The notes under the pieces: generated by a model
What the model was told of the DNA's origin: nothing
The model's database searches: none
The model's input: the letters and a program-made list of their open reading frames with translations, nothing else
Source of the DNA: Alkalimonas collagenimarina
GTDB taxonomy: Bacteria; Pseudomonadota; Gammaproteobacteria; Enterobacterales; Alteromonadaceae
Direction: 5' to 3'
DNA: 64,000 nt
NCBI RefSeq assembly: GCF_030717845.1
Contig: NZ_JAUZVZ010000001.1
Span: 62,001-126,000 of the forward strand
Shown here: piece by piece, positions 16,372 through 25,116 of the stretch
Layout of the letters: each line of letters starts with the position of its first letter
How positions within the stretch are numbered: the stretch's first letter is position 1
Translations under genes and position numbers: made by a program

Positions 16372-18747
16372 TTACTGTGGGATTTGGCAGCGCGGCAGAT
16401 CGCACAAATTCATCATGGCGCGGATATCGCGTTGGTCAACAACGCCGTCACCGTTGAAATCAAGCTCTGGAGTCAGGTTTATTCCCTGACGCAGCCACAG
16501 CCGGAACAGCTGAATATCGCGACTATCGATGATGCCATTGCGATCCAGATCGGCGGGGTGGAATGTGTTGGTTTCACAGTGACCATTGCCTGCAATGATG
16601 CAATCCAGCCAATCGTGGAAATCAGCATCAAAGCGGTTGCCCCAGATTGCCAGAATATCGTCGTATGGCGTAAAATCTGGCACTTCGGGCAGGTCATCCG
16701 TTAGCAGCTGACCGCAGGTCCAGACCCAGTGGCCTGAGCCCCACTCACTGTCGTCGTACAACCAGTACCAGCCATTGGCTTCGGCTTCAGGCTTGGCGCG
16801 CCAACCCCAGTCAAACTGGCAGGGAGCCTCTACCACTGCATATTTCGGTGCCCGGAAACTGGGCAGCAACAGACTGTCGACTTCTTGGCGTTGCTGTTCC
16901 ATCATGTAACGGTTGGCGAGATAGCCCCAATGGTAGATGCGTGGTGTGCCATGGCTGTAGGTGGTTTGAAACAGTTCGCTCAATTGATACTGCTTGCTGG
17001 CAGCCACATTGAGTGCATTGGGATTATTGGCTGGTTGCGACAGGTATTCGGCCAGACCTTCGCTCCACCAGACGGCATTGCCTGGCGTATCCGAAAAACC
17101 GCCCCAGAGATTATAGCGGCCATCCAGATAATGGATGTATTCATGTTCCAGATTCCATACCACAAAATCAGGTAATAGCCAGGTTGCCTGAAAGGCAATA
17201 AAACGAGCCTGGTTGTCCGGGTCTGAAGGCGTACCCTCCAGGTACATACCACCATTATTGGTATTGATGTTAAAGAAAGTACCAGCGTAGTTTTGATAAT
17301 CACCAGAAGAGCTGAAGATCACTACTTCGAGATCGGTGTTGTAATCATTGGCCACGGGCGTTTCCGGGATGGTGCCAAACAGCTGATGAAAGTCCAGCTC
17401 TTTTACTGCCAGATCTTGGCAGATTTGCCCAAGGTTGGCAGCGCTGATAGGCTCCTGAAAACGAATTTTCAGACTGTCGCTGCAGGTATGCTGGCCAGAC
17501 AGTACCGCAGCTTCCAAGTCAAAGCTGCAGGCATCGCCATAGAGATGGCAGTTGGCTGCATCATAATGCGTGACCATGCTTTGGGCATTGACCCAACCAT
17601 TACCGCCAATGCCATTATAGCTGTAACTGCTCAGTAGATGCTGCATCGCCGGACGAACTGTGTCGGCAAAACTGCCACCGAGCTTTAAAAAGCGGCCGAG
17701 CTCACTAATGGCATCGGACCATTGGTATTCGCGGGTATGTCCGACCAACCAGAGCCCATCATTCAGTACAAAATCACGCAGGTTGGTGATGATTTCCGGG
17801 TGATCAAGCAGTACCGCTTCCAATGCCGGGCCGGTATTAGTTAAGGCATTAAAATAATGCGTCAGCAGTTGTGTCATGCCACTTTCTTCATAACCGACCC
17901 CCCAGTTGTCCGCTCTGGAGACCGTATGGGCATAGCCCAGAATAGCTTCACTGAAGCGGGGCAAATAGCGCAGACGATCACTGTTGCTGCTGTTGACTAG
18001 GATCAGCATTTCATAGCGCACCATAAAATCGCGGCTACTGCTGCCGTTAAATTGCACAAAATGCTCGCCAGCAAAGTACTGATCGAACATCTGCTGCAGA
18101 TTACTGGTGTACGAAGCGGGATAAACCCTATTGCTGCCAGCCGACGATTCAGCCCAATGCACAGCACGCAGGAAAGTCACCAGCTTCTCTAACTCGGAGC
18201 TATCCGACATGGAGTTGGCATTGTAGTGTGTCAGCAACTGCAGCATGGCGTGCACAATGCTTTGCAGGTTGGCATCAGAGAACAGGGCGGTACCTACCAG
18301 GCTGGCATTGTACATCCCATAGAGGCAACTGCTGAGCTCAGCTGATTTTACCGCCTCTACCAGGGCATCGCCGCTCAAATGCTGCAGCTGCGATGGGTCG
18401 GTACAGCTGCCGCTTTGTAGTGAGGAGAGTCGCAGTGTCGACTTAGCTTCAGACAGATGTGGCGTATCCGCCAGCAACTGAGCTGGTAGCTTGGTATTAC
18501 GGCGTTCAGCATCAATTTGTGCCTGAATACGCTGAAACTCGATTGGTGATAGCTGCCGCGGTGGTCTGGGATGTTGTGCTTCGGTATTGCTGTGACTGTG
18601 CTGGGCTTTTAATTCCTGCATCCGTTGCTGTGGATGCGAAGGATGGGCTTCTGCTGCTGGCGGATGGTGTGGGTGGGCAGCAGCAGCTGTTGACAGCAAT
18701 GCCCCTCCCAATACGGCCGCTGCAGTGAATCGAAATGGTGTTTTCAT
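16372..18747 (-). CDS. Secreted M9-type collagenase with C-terminal dockerin-like domain
   Basis: 791 residues: signal peptide (1-23), a His/Pro-rich stretch (about 24-65), a helical activator region, and the catalytic site HEYIHYLDGR at 535-544, with the third zinc ligand in VWWSEGLAEYLS. An extra Trp/Cys-rich segment of about 60 residues precedes the end. Residues 729-791 hold two calcium-loop repeats, DLDRNGIIDSRDIQLF and DFNGDGVVDQRDIRAM, the layout of a type I dockerin. It would digest collagen outside the cell. It is the first gene of the operon with the PEP-CTERM cohesin-like gene and the PPC collagenase. An ATTGTATACAAT palindrome lies 74 bases upstream of its start. Confidence 0.92.
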   Translation of the reverse strand: MKTPFRFTAAAVLGGALLSTAAAAHPHHPPAAEAHPSHPQQRMQELKAQHSHSNTEAQHPRPPRQLSPIEFQRIQAQIDAERRNTKLPAQLLADTPHLSEAKSTLRLSSLQSGSCTDPSQLQHLSGDALVEAVKSAELSSCLYGMYNASLVGTALFSDANLQSIVHAMLQLLTHYNANSMSDSSELEKLVTFLRAVHWAESSAGSNRVYPASYTSNLQQMFDQYFAGEHFVQFNGSSSRDFMVRYEMLILVNSSNSDRLRYLPRFSEAILGYAHTVSRADNWGVGYEESGMTQLLTHYFNALTNTGPALEAVLLDHPEIITNLRDFVLNDGLWLVGHTREYQWSDAISELGRFLKLGGSFADTVRPAMQHLLSSYSYNGIGGNGWVNAQSMVTHYDAANCHLYGDACSFDLEAAVLSGQHTCSDSLKIRFQEPISAANLGQICQDLAVKELDFHQLFGTIPETPVANDYNTDLEVVIFSSSGDYQNYAGTFFNINTNNGGMYLEGTPSDPDNQARFIAFQATWLLPDFVVWNLEHEYIHYLDGRYNLWGGFSDTPGNAVWWSEGLAEYLSQPANNPNALNVAASKQYQLSELFQTTYSHGTPRIYHWGYLANRYMMEQQRQEVDSLLLPSFRAPKYAVVEAPCQFDWGWRAKPEAEANGWYWLYDDSEWGSGHWVWTCGQLLTDDLPEVPDFTPYDDILAIWGNRFDADFHDWLDCIIAGNGHCETNTFHPADLDRNGIIDSRDIQLFRLWLRQGINLTPELDFNGDGVVDQRDIRAMMNLCDLPRCQIPQ

Positions 18748-18820
18748 GGTGATGTTCCTGCTTGTTGCTTATCGTTTTAGTGGTTTGCCTGTTGGCAGTT
18801 GTTATTTTTAGCATATGAAA

Positions 18821-18834
18821 TATTGTATACAATA
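18821..18834. promoter_or_regulatory. Operator-like perfect palindrome TATTGTATACAATA
   Basis: A perfect 14-base palindrome upstream of the collagenase/PEP-CTERM/collagenase operon. It contains ATTGTATACAAT exactly, as does the site at 26404-26415. It is the probable binding site of the GntR/FCD regulator encoded at 10224, inferred from recurrence at several island promoters. Confidence 0.75.
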
Positions 18835-19024
18835 GTCTGTTTGGGTGTTTTGTCTGAAAGTGCTGACTGCTAAGCCACTGGGAATAGTTACTGGTTTATA
18901 GGCAGGTTTTTATGGTAAGTAATTGTTTTTTAATTTTTAAATGGTTGACTTGTTTGAGCTTGATATACCTTCTATTGGTACTTAGGATGAGTATCAGGGA
19001 CGGGCGTTTAACCCAAAAGTACTA

Positions 19025-19046
19025 GAGATCATGTCCTTATGATCTC
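19025..19046 (-). terminator. Probable terminator after the POT transporter gene
   Basis: GAGATCAT (19025-19032) and ATGATCTC (19039-19046) form an 8-bp perfect stem with a 6-base loop. It lies 10 bases beyond the transporter stop codon on the minus strand and is followed there by TAGTACTTTTGGG, a short T-rich tail. Confidence 0.55.
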
Positions 19047-19055
19047 GGTATGATG

Positions 19056-20534
19056 TCAGGATGCTTTGCTGGTTTCTGCCACTGCTACCGGCAATGCTTG
19101 TTCAGCTCGCGAGGGTTCGGCGCCGTGCATCCAGCGAATGAGTGTATCGGCCATCAGGTACAACACCAGTGCTGCCAAAAAGGCAGCCAGCGTAAAGCCG
19201 CCAAAGATAGCAAAGGCATTGGCAACCATTTGCTCGTCGGTAGCTGCTTCACCAGACCCTACCAGAGCACCAATCAGCCCGGCCAGTTTGTTGGCACCGG
19301 CCATAAAGAAGTACCAGGCGCCCATCATCAACGAGGCCATTCGTAACGGCGACAAGCGCGTGACCATGGCAAGGCCAATGGGTGATAGGCATAGCTCGCC
19401 CAACGTAAAAAACAGATAAGCCAGCACCAACCACCAGAGACTGGATTGTTGTGCTTCACTGTATTGCATGGTGGCTGCCACCATCATCAGAAAACCAATA
19501 CCCAGTAGCACCAGACCCAGAGCAAACTTGACCGGCGAGTTGGGATCATGTTTGCCTAACTTCATCCAGAGCGCTGCAAACAGTGGGGCAAAAATCATAA
19601 TAAACAGTGGGTTTAATGACTGAAAATAGGCAGGGTTCAGCTCGACACTGCCAATGGTGCGATCAACAAAGCGGTCGGCATAAATGTTCATCAGGCCACC
19701 AGCCTGTTCAAAGCCAGCCCAGAAAATAATGGTAAAGAGCCCCATAATCAGCACCACTTTGAGCCGATCCACTTCCTGTTTGGTTAAAGGTGTTTGGCGA
19801 GCCTGTTGCTGCAAGCGGCGCTCACGTTTGGCTGCTGGCTCAATGCCAATAGAGCCCAGGAAGCGTTTCGCCAGTGTCATTTGCAACACTAAGGCAATCA
19901 GCATACCAATCCCTGCCAAGAAAAAACCAGCCTGGTAATTGCGTACCTGAATGGTGTTTCCATCAACGTCGAGCTGGTAGCCAAACTGATCAATCAGCAG
20001 GCCAACACTGATCCCGGCCAGAAACATCCCCAGATTCACTCCCAGATAAAACACCGTGAAAGCACCATCACGGCGCTGATCCCCGGGCTGATACAAATCG
20101 CCGACCATGGTGGATATATTGGGTTTAAACAGGCCATTACCGACCACCAGAAAACCCAGGCCGGTATAAAAGGCATAAAGCTCATAACCGGGCAGCCAGC
20201 TGTGGGGCAAAGCCAGGCTAAACTGGCCAATGGCCATCAGGATACTGCCAAGGATAATCGCCAGCCGCTGGCCAGTGATGTGATCGGCCAGCCAGCCGCC
20301 CAGCAGTGGCGTAACATACACCAGCATGGTGAAGGTGCCATACAATTGCAGTGCGCTGGCATGATCCCAGCCCATACCTCCACCCTGAGCCTGTACCCGG
20401 TCCACCAGATACAGCACCAGCAAGGCACGCATGGCGTAATAGGAAAAGCGTTCCCACATTTCGGTGCCAAACAACAAAAAGAGGCCTTTCGGGTGACCCC
20501 ATAAGTCGGTTGTTTTATGAACTGAGTCAGTCAT
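19056..20534 (-). CDS. POT/PTR2 family proton-coupled di- and tripeptide transporter
   Basis: 492 residues, major facilitator fold with about 12-14 hydrophobic segments. The N-terminal family signature is clear: GHPKGLFLLFGTEMWERFSYYAMRALL, including the ExxERFxYY proton/peptide motif. The PTR2 signature NLGMFLAGISVGLL and the GLFKPNISTMVG segment follow. It imports di- and tripeptides into the cytoplasm using the proton gradient. It overlaps the third collagenase gene by 8 bases, so the two are translationally coupled. In context it probably brings Gly-Pro-, Pro-Hyp- and similar peptides to the M24 peptidases. Confidence 0.93.
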   Translation of the reverse strand: MTDSVHKTTDLWGHPKGLFLLFGTEMWERFSYYAMRALLVLYLVDRVQAQGGGMGWDHASALQLYGTFTMLVYVTPLLGGWLADHITGQRLAIILGSILMAIGQFSLALPHSWLPGYELYAFYTGLGFLVVGNGLFKPNISTMVGDLYQPGDQRRDGAFTVFYLGVNLGMFLAGISVGLLIDQFGYQLDVDGNTIQVRNYQAGFFLAGIGMLIALVLQMTLAKRFLGSIGIEPAAKRERRLQQQARQTPLTKQEVDRLKVVLIMGLFTIIFWAGFEQAGGLMNIYADRFVDRTIGSVELNPAYFQSLNPLFIMIFAPLFAALWMKLGKHDPNSPVKFALGLVLLGIGFLMMVAATMQYSEAQQSSLWWLVLAYLFFTLGELCLSPIGLAMVTRLSPLRMASLMMGAWYFFMAGANKLAGLIGALVGSGEAATDEQMVANAFAIFGGFTLAAFLAALVLYLMADTLIRWMHGAEPSRAEQALPVAVAETSKAS

Positions 20535-22227
20535 TGGTCTGATCCTTGGTATCGGTGCTTAGGCTAAGGCGGTGAAAATGTTGCTCATGATTAAGTAAAT
20601 GAGCAGGTTGCAGGTAACGACGGTATAGGTAGCGCCCCAGAATCGGTGGCTCTTGCTGCTCAGTCTTTCTTTTTGCTGTTTGCTGTTGCTGCGCTTGTAG
20701 GAAAGCAGTAAAGCTATCCTGATGCAGCTCGGCCACTTGTTCGAGCTGGTGCAGGTAACCGGCAAAAAAATCAGTGCGAAGGGCCTGTGTTAGCTCAGGA
20801 ATGCGTTCTGGCAGCTCGCTTTGCAAAAAGCGCCAGGTGAAGTAAGACCAGCGGTAGGTCATATCCAACCCATCCTGGTAACTGGCAGCAAAAATAGTGC
20901 TAAGCGATGGTACATCTTCCGCTGGCGTGTCTAGCAGTATACGGTTAGCCTCGGGATTCTGCTTGCCCATTGAGATCAGCTCGGCCAAACCTTCTGACCA
21001 CCAGACTTTATGGCTGGGAAAGTGACCAAAAGGGCCATAACTGGCGTAACGGCCATCCAGATAATGGATGTATTCATGCTCGAGGTTCCAGACGGCAAAT
21101 GGCTCTGGTTGCCAAAACTTTTGAAAAGCAAAAAATCGGGCCTGATTGTCCGGATCGCTCGGCGTACCTTCTAAGTACATGCCACCATTATTGGTGCGAA
21201 TATTAAAGTGCAGGGCGCCATAAAGGTTGTAGTCGCTGTAATCGTCAAAGATGATGACTTCCAGTCGGTCATTCCAGTCATTGGCTACAGGCTTACGTTC
21301 GGTTCGAAGCAGCTGATGAAAGTCATCTTCCTGAGCCATCATTTGCAGGCAAAGCTGCTGTAGCTGACGGTTATTGATGCTGCGATATCGGATCATCAGG
21401 CCAGAGTGACACTGGTGTTGATGGGGCAGTGCTTGCTTAAGCGGTGGCAATTGGCACCAGTCGGCAAACTCCTGCAGGCAGTTGTCCCGAACCCGAAAGG
21501 AATTGGTCAGGTAGCGCTGAGTAAAAAGTTGCTTTTGCTCTTGCAAGCTAAGCTTTGGCTGGGCTTGTAAGGCTGTGAGCACAGCACTATCGAACGCCTC
21601 TTTGGCATCCTCTGGCAGCAGAACATGCTGGTAAGCCAATAGCCACAACAGGTGCTCCAGTTGCCAGCCACTGGCCTTTGGCACCAGATCCAGTAAAGGT
21701 TCATGCCATCTGCTTTGGTTCAGGAGCTGTTTTAAATCATCCTGATTGCGGGCAGCAACCGCTAAAAATGCCTGAGCGCGGATGGCTTCCCACCAGGCGT
21801 AGTCAGCAGCCAGCTGGTCTTGTGGCAGTTGACTGCTAATGCGTTGCAGCTTTTGTAGCAGCGCTAGCCGCTGGCTGGGCTCTGTTGATGGGTAACGATA
21901 GCTCAGTACGCTGAATTGCTCCTGCCAGCGCCAGGCTTCAGGGACTGATTTAAAGAAATCAGGGTGCCCGGATAGCTTTAGCAGTAAAGGCGTCATTTCG
22001 GCTTTGGCTTCGTTACTCAGCTGGTGCCAGTCGAATTCATACGATAAATCACGTAAAAAACGTAGCCGGGACTCCAGCCTTGGAAGTTCAATTACATGCC
22101 GCTCTAGTAGCTGGCTGCTGTATTGAATGGAGTCCATAAATCTAGACTCCACAGGCTGTACGGACTCTGCTTTTGCCAGGGTAGTCCACCCGAGCAAAAT
22201 GCAGGTTGGAAAAACTAGGGTATTCAT
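20527..22227 (-). CDS. Third M9-type collagenase, catalytic part only
   Basis: 566 residues from the ATG at 22225-22227. That start is chosen over an upstream TTG because GAGGAAC lies just before it and a signal peptide follows (MNTLVFPTCILLGWTTLAKA). The catalytic site HEYIHYLDGR is at about 384-393, with WWSEGLAELIS supplying the third zinc ligand. NNGGMYLEGTPSDPDNQARF is shared with the dockerin collagenase. No PPC or dockerin domain follows; the protein ends in a Gln/Lys-rich tail. It may be a periplasmic or secreted peptidase acting on shorter collagen fragments. It lies after the TonB receptor and before the POT gene. Confidence 0.9.
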   Translation of the reverse strand: MNTLVFPTCILLGWTTLAKAESVQPVESRFMDSIQYSSQLLERHVIELPRLESRLRFLRDLSYEFDWHQLSNEAKAEMTPLLLKLSGHPDFFKSVPEAWRWQEQFSVLSYRYPSTEPSQRLALLQKLQRISSQLPQDQLAADYAWWEAIRAQAFLAVAARNQDDLKQLLNQSRWHEPLLDLVPKASGWQLEHLLWLLAYQHVLLPEDAKEAFDSAVLTALQAQPKLSLQEQKQLFTQRYLTNSFRVRDNCLQEFADWCQLPPLKQALPHQHQCHSGLMIRYRSINNRQLQQLCLQMMAQEDDFHQLLRTERKPVANDWNDRLEVIIFDDYSDYNLYGALHFNIRTNNGGMYLEGTPSDPDNQARFFAFQKFWQPEPFAVWNLEHEYIHYLDGRYASYGPFGHFPSHKVWWSEGLAELISMGKQNPEANRILLDTPAEDVPSLSTIFAASYQDGLDMTYRWSYFTWRFLQSELPERIPELTQALRTDFFAGYLHQLEQVAELHQDSFTAFLQAQQQQTAKRKTEQQEPPILGRYLYRRYLQPAHLLNHEQHFHRLSLSTDTKDQTND

Positions 22228-22237
22228 GATGTTCCTC

Positions 22238-22265
22238 AAAAAAGCTCCCGGGATTCACCGGGAGC
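22238..22265 (-). terminator. Rho-independent terminator between TonB receptor and third collagenase
   Basis: GCTCCCGG and CCGGGAGC (22244-22251 and 22258-22265) form an 8-bp GC-rich stem with a 6-base loop, followed on the minus strand by six T. It lies just before the collagenase ribosome-binding site, so it would reduce transcription into the collagenase and POT genes while leaving the receptor fully expressed. Confidence 0.85.
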
Positions 22266-22309
22266 AAAAAGCAAAAGAGTGGGAGAAGCCATCTTTTGCC
22301 TACCAGGGT

Positions 22310-25024
22310 TTAGAAGCTCTGGGTGTAACTCAGATACATGGTACGGCCATAGACACTGTACAAGCTGGTCGAATAGCCACCCCACTTATCGAACCGGGGA
22401 TCTTCATCGGTCAGATTATTCACCCCAAGAGCGAGTTTTCCTTGCCAGGGCAGATCCAGCTGATAAGAAATATTGTGTACCACCATGGATCCCACCTGGT
22501 TGTCTACCACCCAGTTGTTATTGGTATCCAGCTCTTTGTTTTGTTGACTGCTGGTGTAGTTGCCGTAGTAAGTCAGGCTGTGATCACCTAAGCGGTAGCT
22601 GAGCGTCAGGTTGACCCTGTCCGATGGATAACCAAGGCGACCAATTTCATTGATACCCAGCTCCAGTTCTTGCATATTGGTTTGCACGGTCTGGGAGCGA
22701 TTGAAACGGGTGATATGGGATAAGCCGAGATCGGCCCGGAATTCACCAAAGTCGGTAGCCAGCCGACCATTCAAGCGTACATCAATACCGCGCTTTTCTT
22801 CAAAGCCGCGATTGTTGGTGGTAATTTGCATGCTCTGAATACGGCCATTGGGCAAAAAGCTGATAGCGGTATTTGGGAATAACTCCGAAACCGAGGGACG
22901 TGCTATACCAGCCGTATCGGCTGCTTGCCATAGCTGTGACTGGGTATAGGAGATCAGGTCGGGGCTTAACTGAGTAATAATATTATCAATTTTCAGCTCC
23001 CAGAAGTCAGCTGTGAGGCTGAGTGCATCATTGATATCCCAGACTACTCCCAGATTGGTGGTTTTGGATGTTTCTGCTGCCAGCTTGTCGTTGCCACCGA
23101 TATCAACATAGAGGCTGTCGCGGCGGGTACAGCCAGCGATGTCTTCACCTGCAGTATCATGACAAAGCGGGTAGTTGGTAATGGTATACCAGCCCTGGGT
23201 TGGACCCCGGTACAAGTCCGCCAGGGTAGGCGCCCGGAAGCCTTCACCATAAGATGCGCGTAACAGCAGGTTCGACACTGGCGTGTAGCGCAGGCCGAAT
23301 TGTGGATTAAAGGTGCTGCCAAAGTCGCTGTAATGGTCATAACGGCCAGCAATATTCAGCTCCAGATCGTCCAGCAATGGCAAGCCCAGCTCGGCATAGA
23401 CAGCCTTCGCGGTGCGATCACCCTCACCACCAGCACCCCCGCTGCCACCAGTGATTTTGCCGGCTTTGGTCAAAGAGTCGATGTCGGATAAGAAGTGTTC
23501 TTTACGGATGGCGGCACCGACATAGCTGCTGATGGTGCCTGCTGGCAATTCGAACAAATCAAAACCAGCCCCAATACTGAAATCAACCGCCCTGGCTTTG
23601 GAATATTTGTCGACATTGGCTGCGGCCCCACCAGGCACAGCAGAATCCGGGTCGCGAGGATCCCAGCCCACAAAGCTATTGCTGTCCTCATCAAACTGCC
23701 CAATCAGGCCAACCACGGCATCGGTATAAAGGTAGCCGGTTCCCCAGGTGAAGTTGCCGTAGCGGTTTACGTTGAGCGCACTTTCCCAAAAACCCCAGGA
23801 AGTGTCTCCATCCACACTGACCATGAAGTCGAGGATTTGATCATGGTGTTTTGCCACCCGATCACCGGCTGAGTCAAAGCGATAATAAAACAGATCGCCT
23901 TCATTCACCGCTCGCAAGGTGTGGCCCGCAGCTGTGGTGTAGGAAGGTAAATCATGTGGGAAGGTAATGTCGCCTGGTACTGGGGCTGATACATCTTTGC
24001 TGCGGTTACTGGCCCAGTAAGTTCTGGCACTCAGGCGAATATCTGCGGTTAACTCCCGATTGTAGATCACTAAGATATTATCCTGATTACTGCCAGAGGT
24101 CATGTTGGCTGCAACGGAGTGATCGTACAAGCAAGCGCGATCAGCTGGATAGTCCAATGAAGAAACCGGGCCAACAAAGGCATTCTGACCATCTTTGTTG
24201 TAGACCGAGCAATCGTTATTCATCAACGGCGTTTGATAATCCCAGGAACCATCTGATGCTTTGACAATGGTGCGGCCCCACTCCCATATCATACGCCAAT
24301 CATCCATTAGGCTTGGATCGCCACCCTCCACAACATAAGGTGCTTCATAAGCACGGGAGTTCATGCTGATAGGATCGCGCTGCTGGTGTTCCCAGGTCAT
24401 GATAAAATTGCTACGACTGTCACTAAAGCCTGTAGAGAATGAAAAATCGTAGCTATCACCACCACCACTACGGCTGGTTTGCTCCCGGCGCAAACTGACT
24501 TCACTGCCAGAGAAATCTTTCTTCAGGATGATATTGATAACACCAGCCATGGCATCGGTGCCATAAATGGCAGAAGCTCCATCGCTTAATACCTCAATCC
24601 GTTCTACCGCCGTCATAGGCAGGGTATTGAGGTTGGCTGAACCACCGTCCATGACGGGTGATTTAGCCATGCGCTGGCCATCCAATAGCACCAGAGTACG
24701 GGCTGAACCAGCGCCTTTCATCGACACCGTCGATTGCGAAGCCCAGGAATTATTGGCACCGCCTCCCCAGGAACCAAACGAATTGAAGTTAGAAGCCCGA
24801 AGCGCATCGCCCACATTGTTAAAACCACTGGCAATAATGGCATCACTATCAATAACCGTGATAGGGCTGGCTCCTTCCATATCGACCTGACGCAGACGCG
24901 AGCCTGTCACCGCAATGCGCTCGACTGAACTGGCCTGCGTCTCGTCTTGTTGTTGGGCTTGAGCGGGCAACAGCGTGGTGCCGAGCAGCATACTCATCAG
25001 TAAGGTAAGTTTTTTATGTTTCAT
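22310..25024 (-). CDS. TonB-dependent outer-membrane receptor
   Basis: 904 residues: signal peptide (1-23), a short linker, a plug domain starting near ERIAVTGSRLRQ (TonB-box region and plug), and a 22-strand beta-barrel ending in an aromatic residue (MYLSYTQSF). The plug contains VLLDGQRMAKSPVMDG and the YGTDAMAGVINIILKK segment typical of the large substrate receptors of Alteromonadales. It would carry oligopeptides too large for porins into the periplasm. An operator-like palindrome lies 67 bases upstream. Substrate assignment to collagen peptides is inferred from neighbours. Confidence 0.9.
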   Translation of the reverse strand: MKHKKLTLLMSMLLGTTLLPAQAQQQDETQASSVERIAVTGSRLRQVDMEGASPITVIDSDAIIASGFNNVGDALRASNFNSFGSWGGGANNSWASQSTVSMKGAGSARTLVLLDGQRMAKSPVMDGGSANLNTLPMTAVERIEVLSDGASAIYGTDAMAGVINIILKKDFSGSEVSLRREQTSRSGGGDSYDFSFSTGFSDSRSNFIMTWEHQQRDPISMNSRAYEAPYVVEGGDPSLMDDWRMIWEWGRTIVKASDGSWDYQTPLMNNDCSVYNKDGQNAFVGPVSSLDYPADRACLYDHSVAANMTSGSNQDNILVIYNRELTADIRLSARTYWASNRSKDVSAPVPGDITFPHDLPSYTTAAGHTLRAVNEGDLFYYRFDSAGDRVAKHHDQILDFMVSVDGDTSWGFWESALNVNRYGNFTWGTGYLYTDAVVGLIGQFDEDSNSFVGWDPRDPDSAVPGGAAANVDKYSKARAVDFSIGAGFDLFELPAGTISSYVGAAIRKEHFLSDIDSLTKAGKITGGSGGAGGEGDRTAKAVYAELGLPLLDDLELNIAGRYDHYSDFGSTFNPQFGLRYTPVSNLLLRASYGEGFRAPTLADLYRGPTQGWYTITNYPLCHDTAGEDIAGCTRRDSLYVDIGGNDKLAAETSKTTNLGVVWDINDALSLTADFWELKIDNIITQLSPDLISYTQSQLWQAADTAGIARPSVSELFPNTAISFLPNGRIQSMQITTNNRGFEEKRGIDVRLNGRLATDFGEFRADLGLSHITRFNRSQTVQTNMQELELGINEIGRLGYPSDRVNLTLSYRLGDHSLTYYGNYTSSQQNKELDTNNNWVVDNQVGSMVVHNISYQLDLPWQGKLALGVNNLTDEDPRFDKWGGYSTSLYSVYGRTMYLSYTQSF

Positions 25025-25090
25025 TGTTTCTTCCTGTTGTTTTGGTGAATACAGCCGTCACCTCGGCACTGCATTTATTGAATAAAGTAT

Positions 25091-25102
25091 TTTGTATGCA
25101 AT
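25091..25102. promoter_or_regulatory. Operator-like palindrome (TTTGTATGCAAT) before the TonB receptor
   Basis: Matches ATTGTATACAAT at 10 of 12 positions. It lies between the stop codon of the upstream dehydrogenase gene and the start of the receptor gene, both on the minus strand, suggesting that the receptor unit has its own regulated promoter. Confidence 0.55.
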
Positions 25103-25116
25103 ATTTTCAGGCAAAA

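Larger units (their letters stand above)
18748..19055. other. Intergenic region upstream of the dockerin collagenase and downstream of the POT gene
   Basis: 308 bases, AT-rich in its middle, with no credible open reading frame. It holds the 14-base palindrome at 18821-18834 and a hairpin at 19025-19046, both listed separately. Nothing else is seen. Confidence 0.6.
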
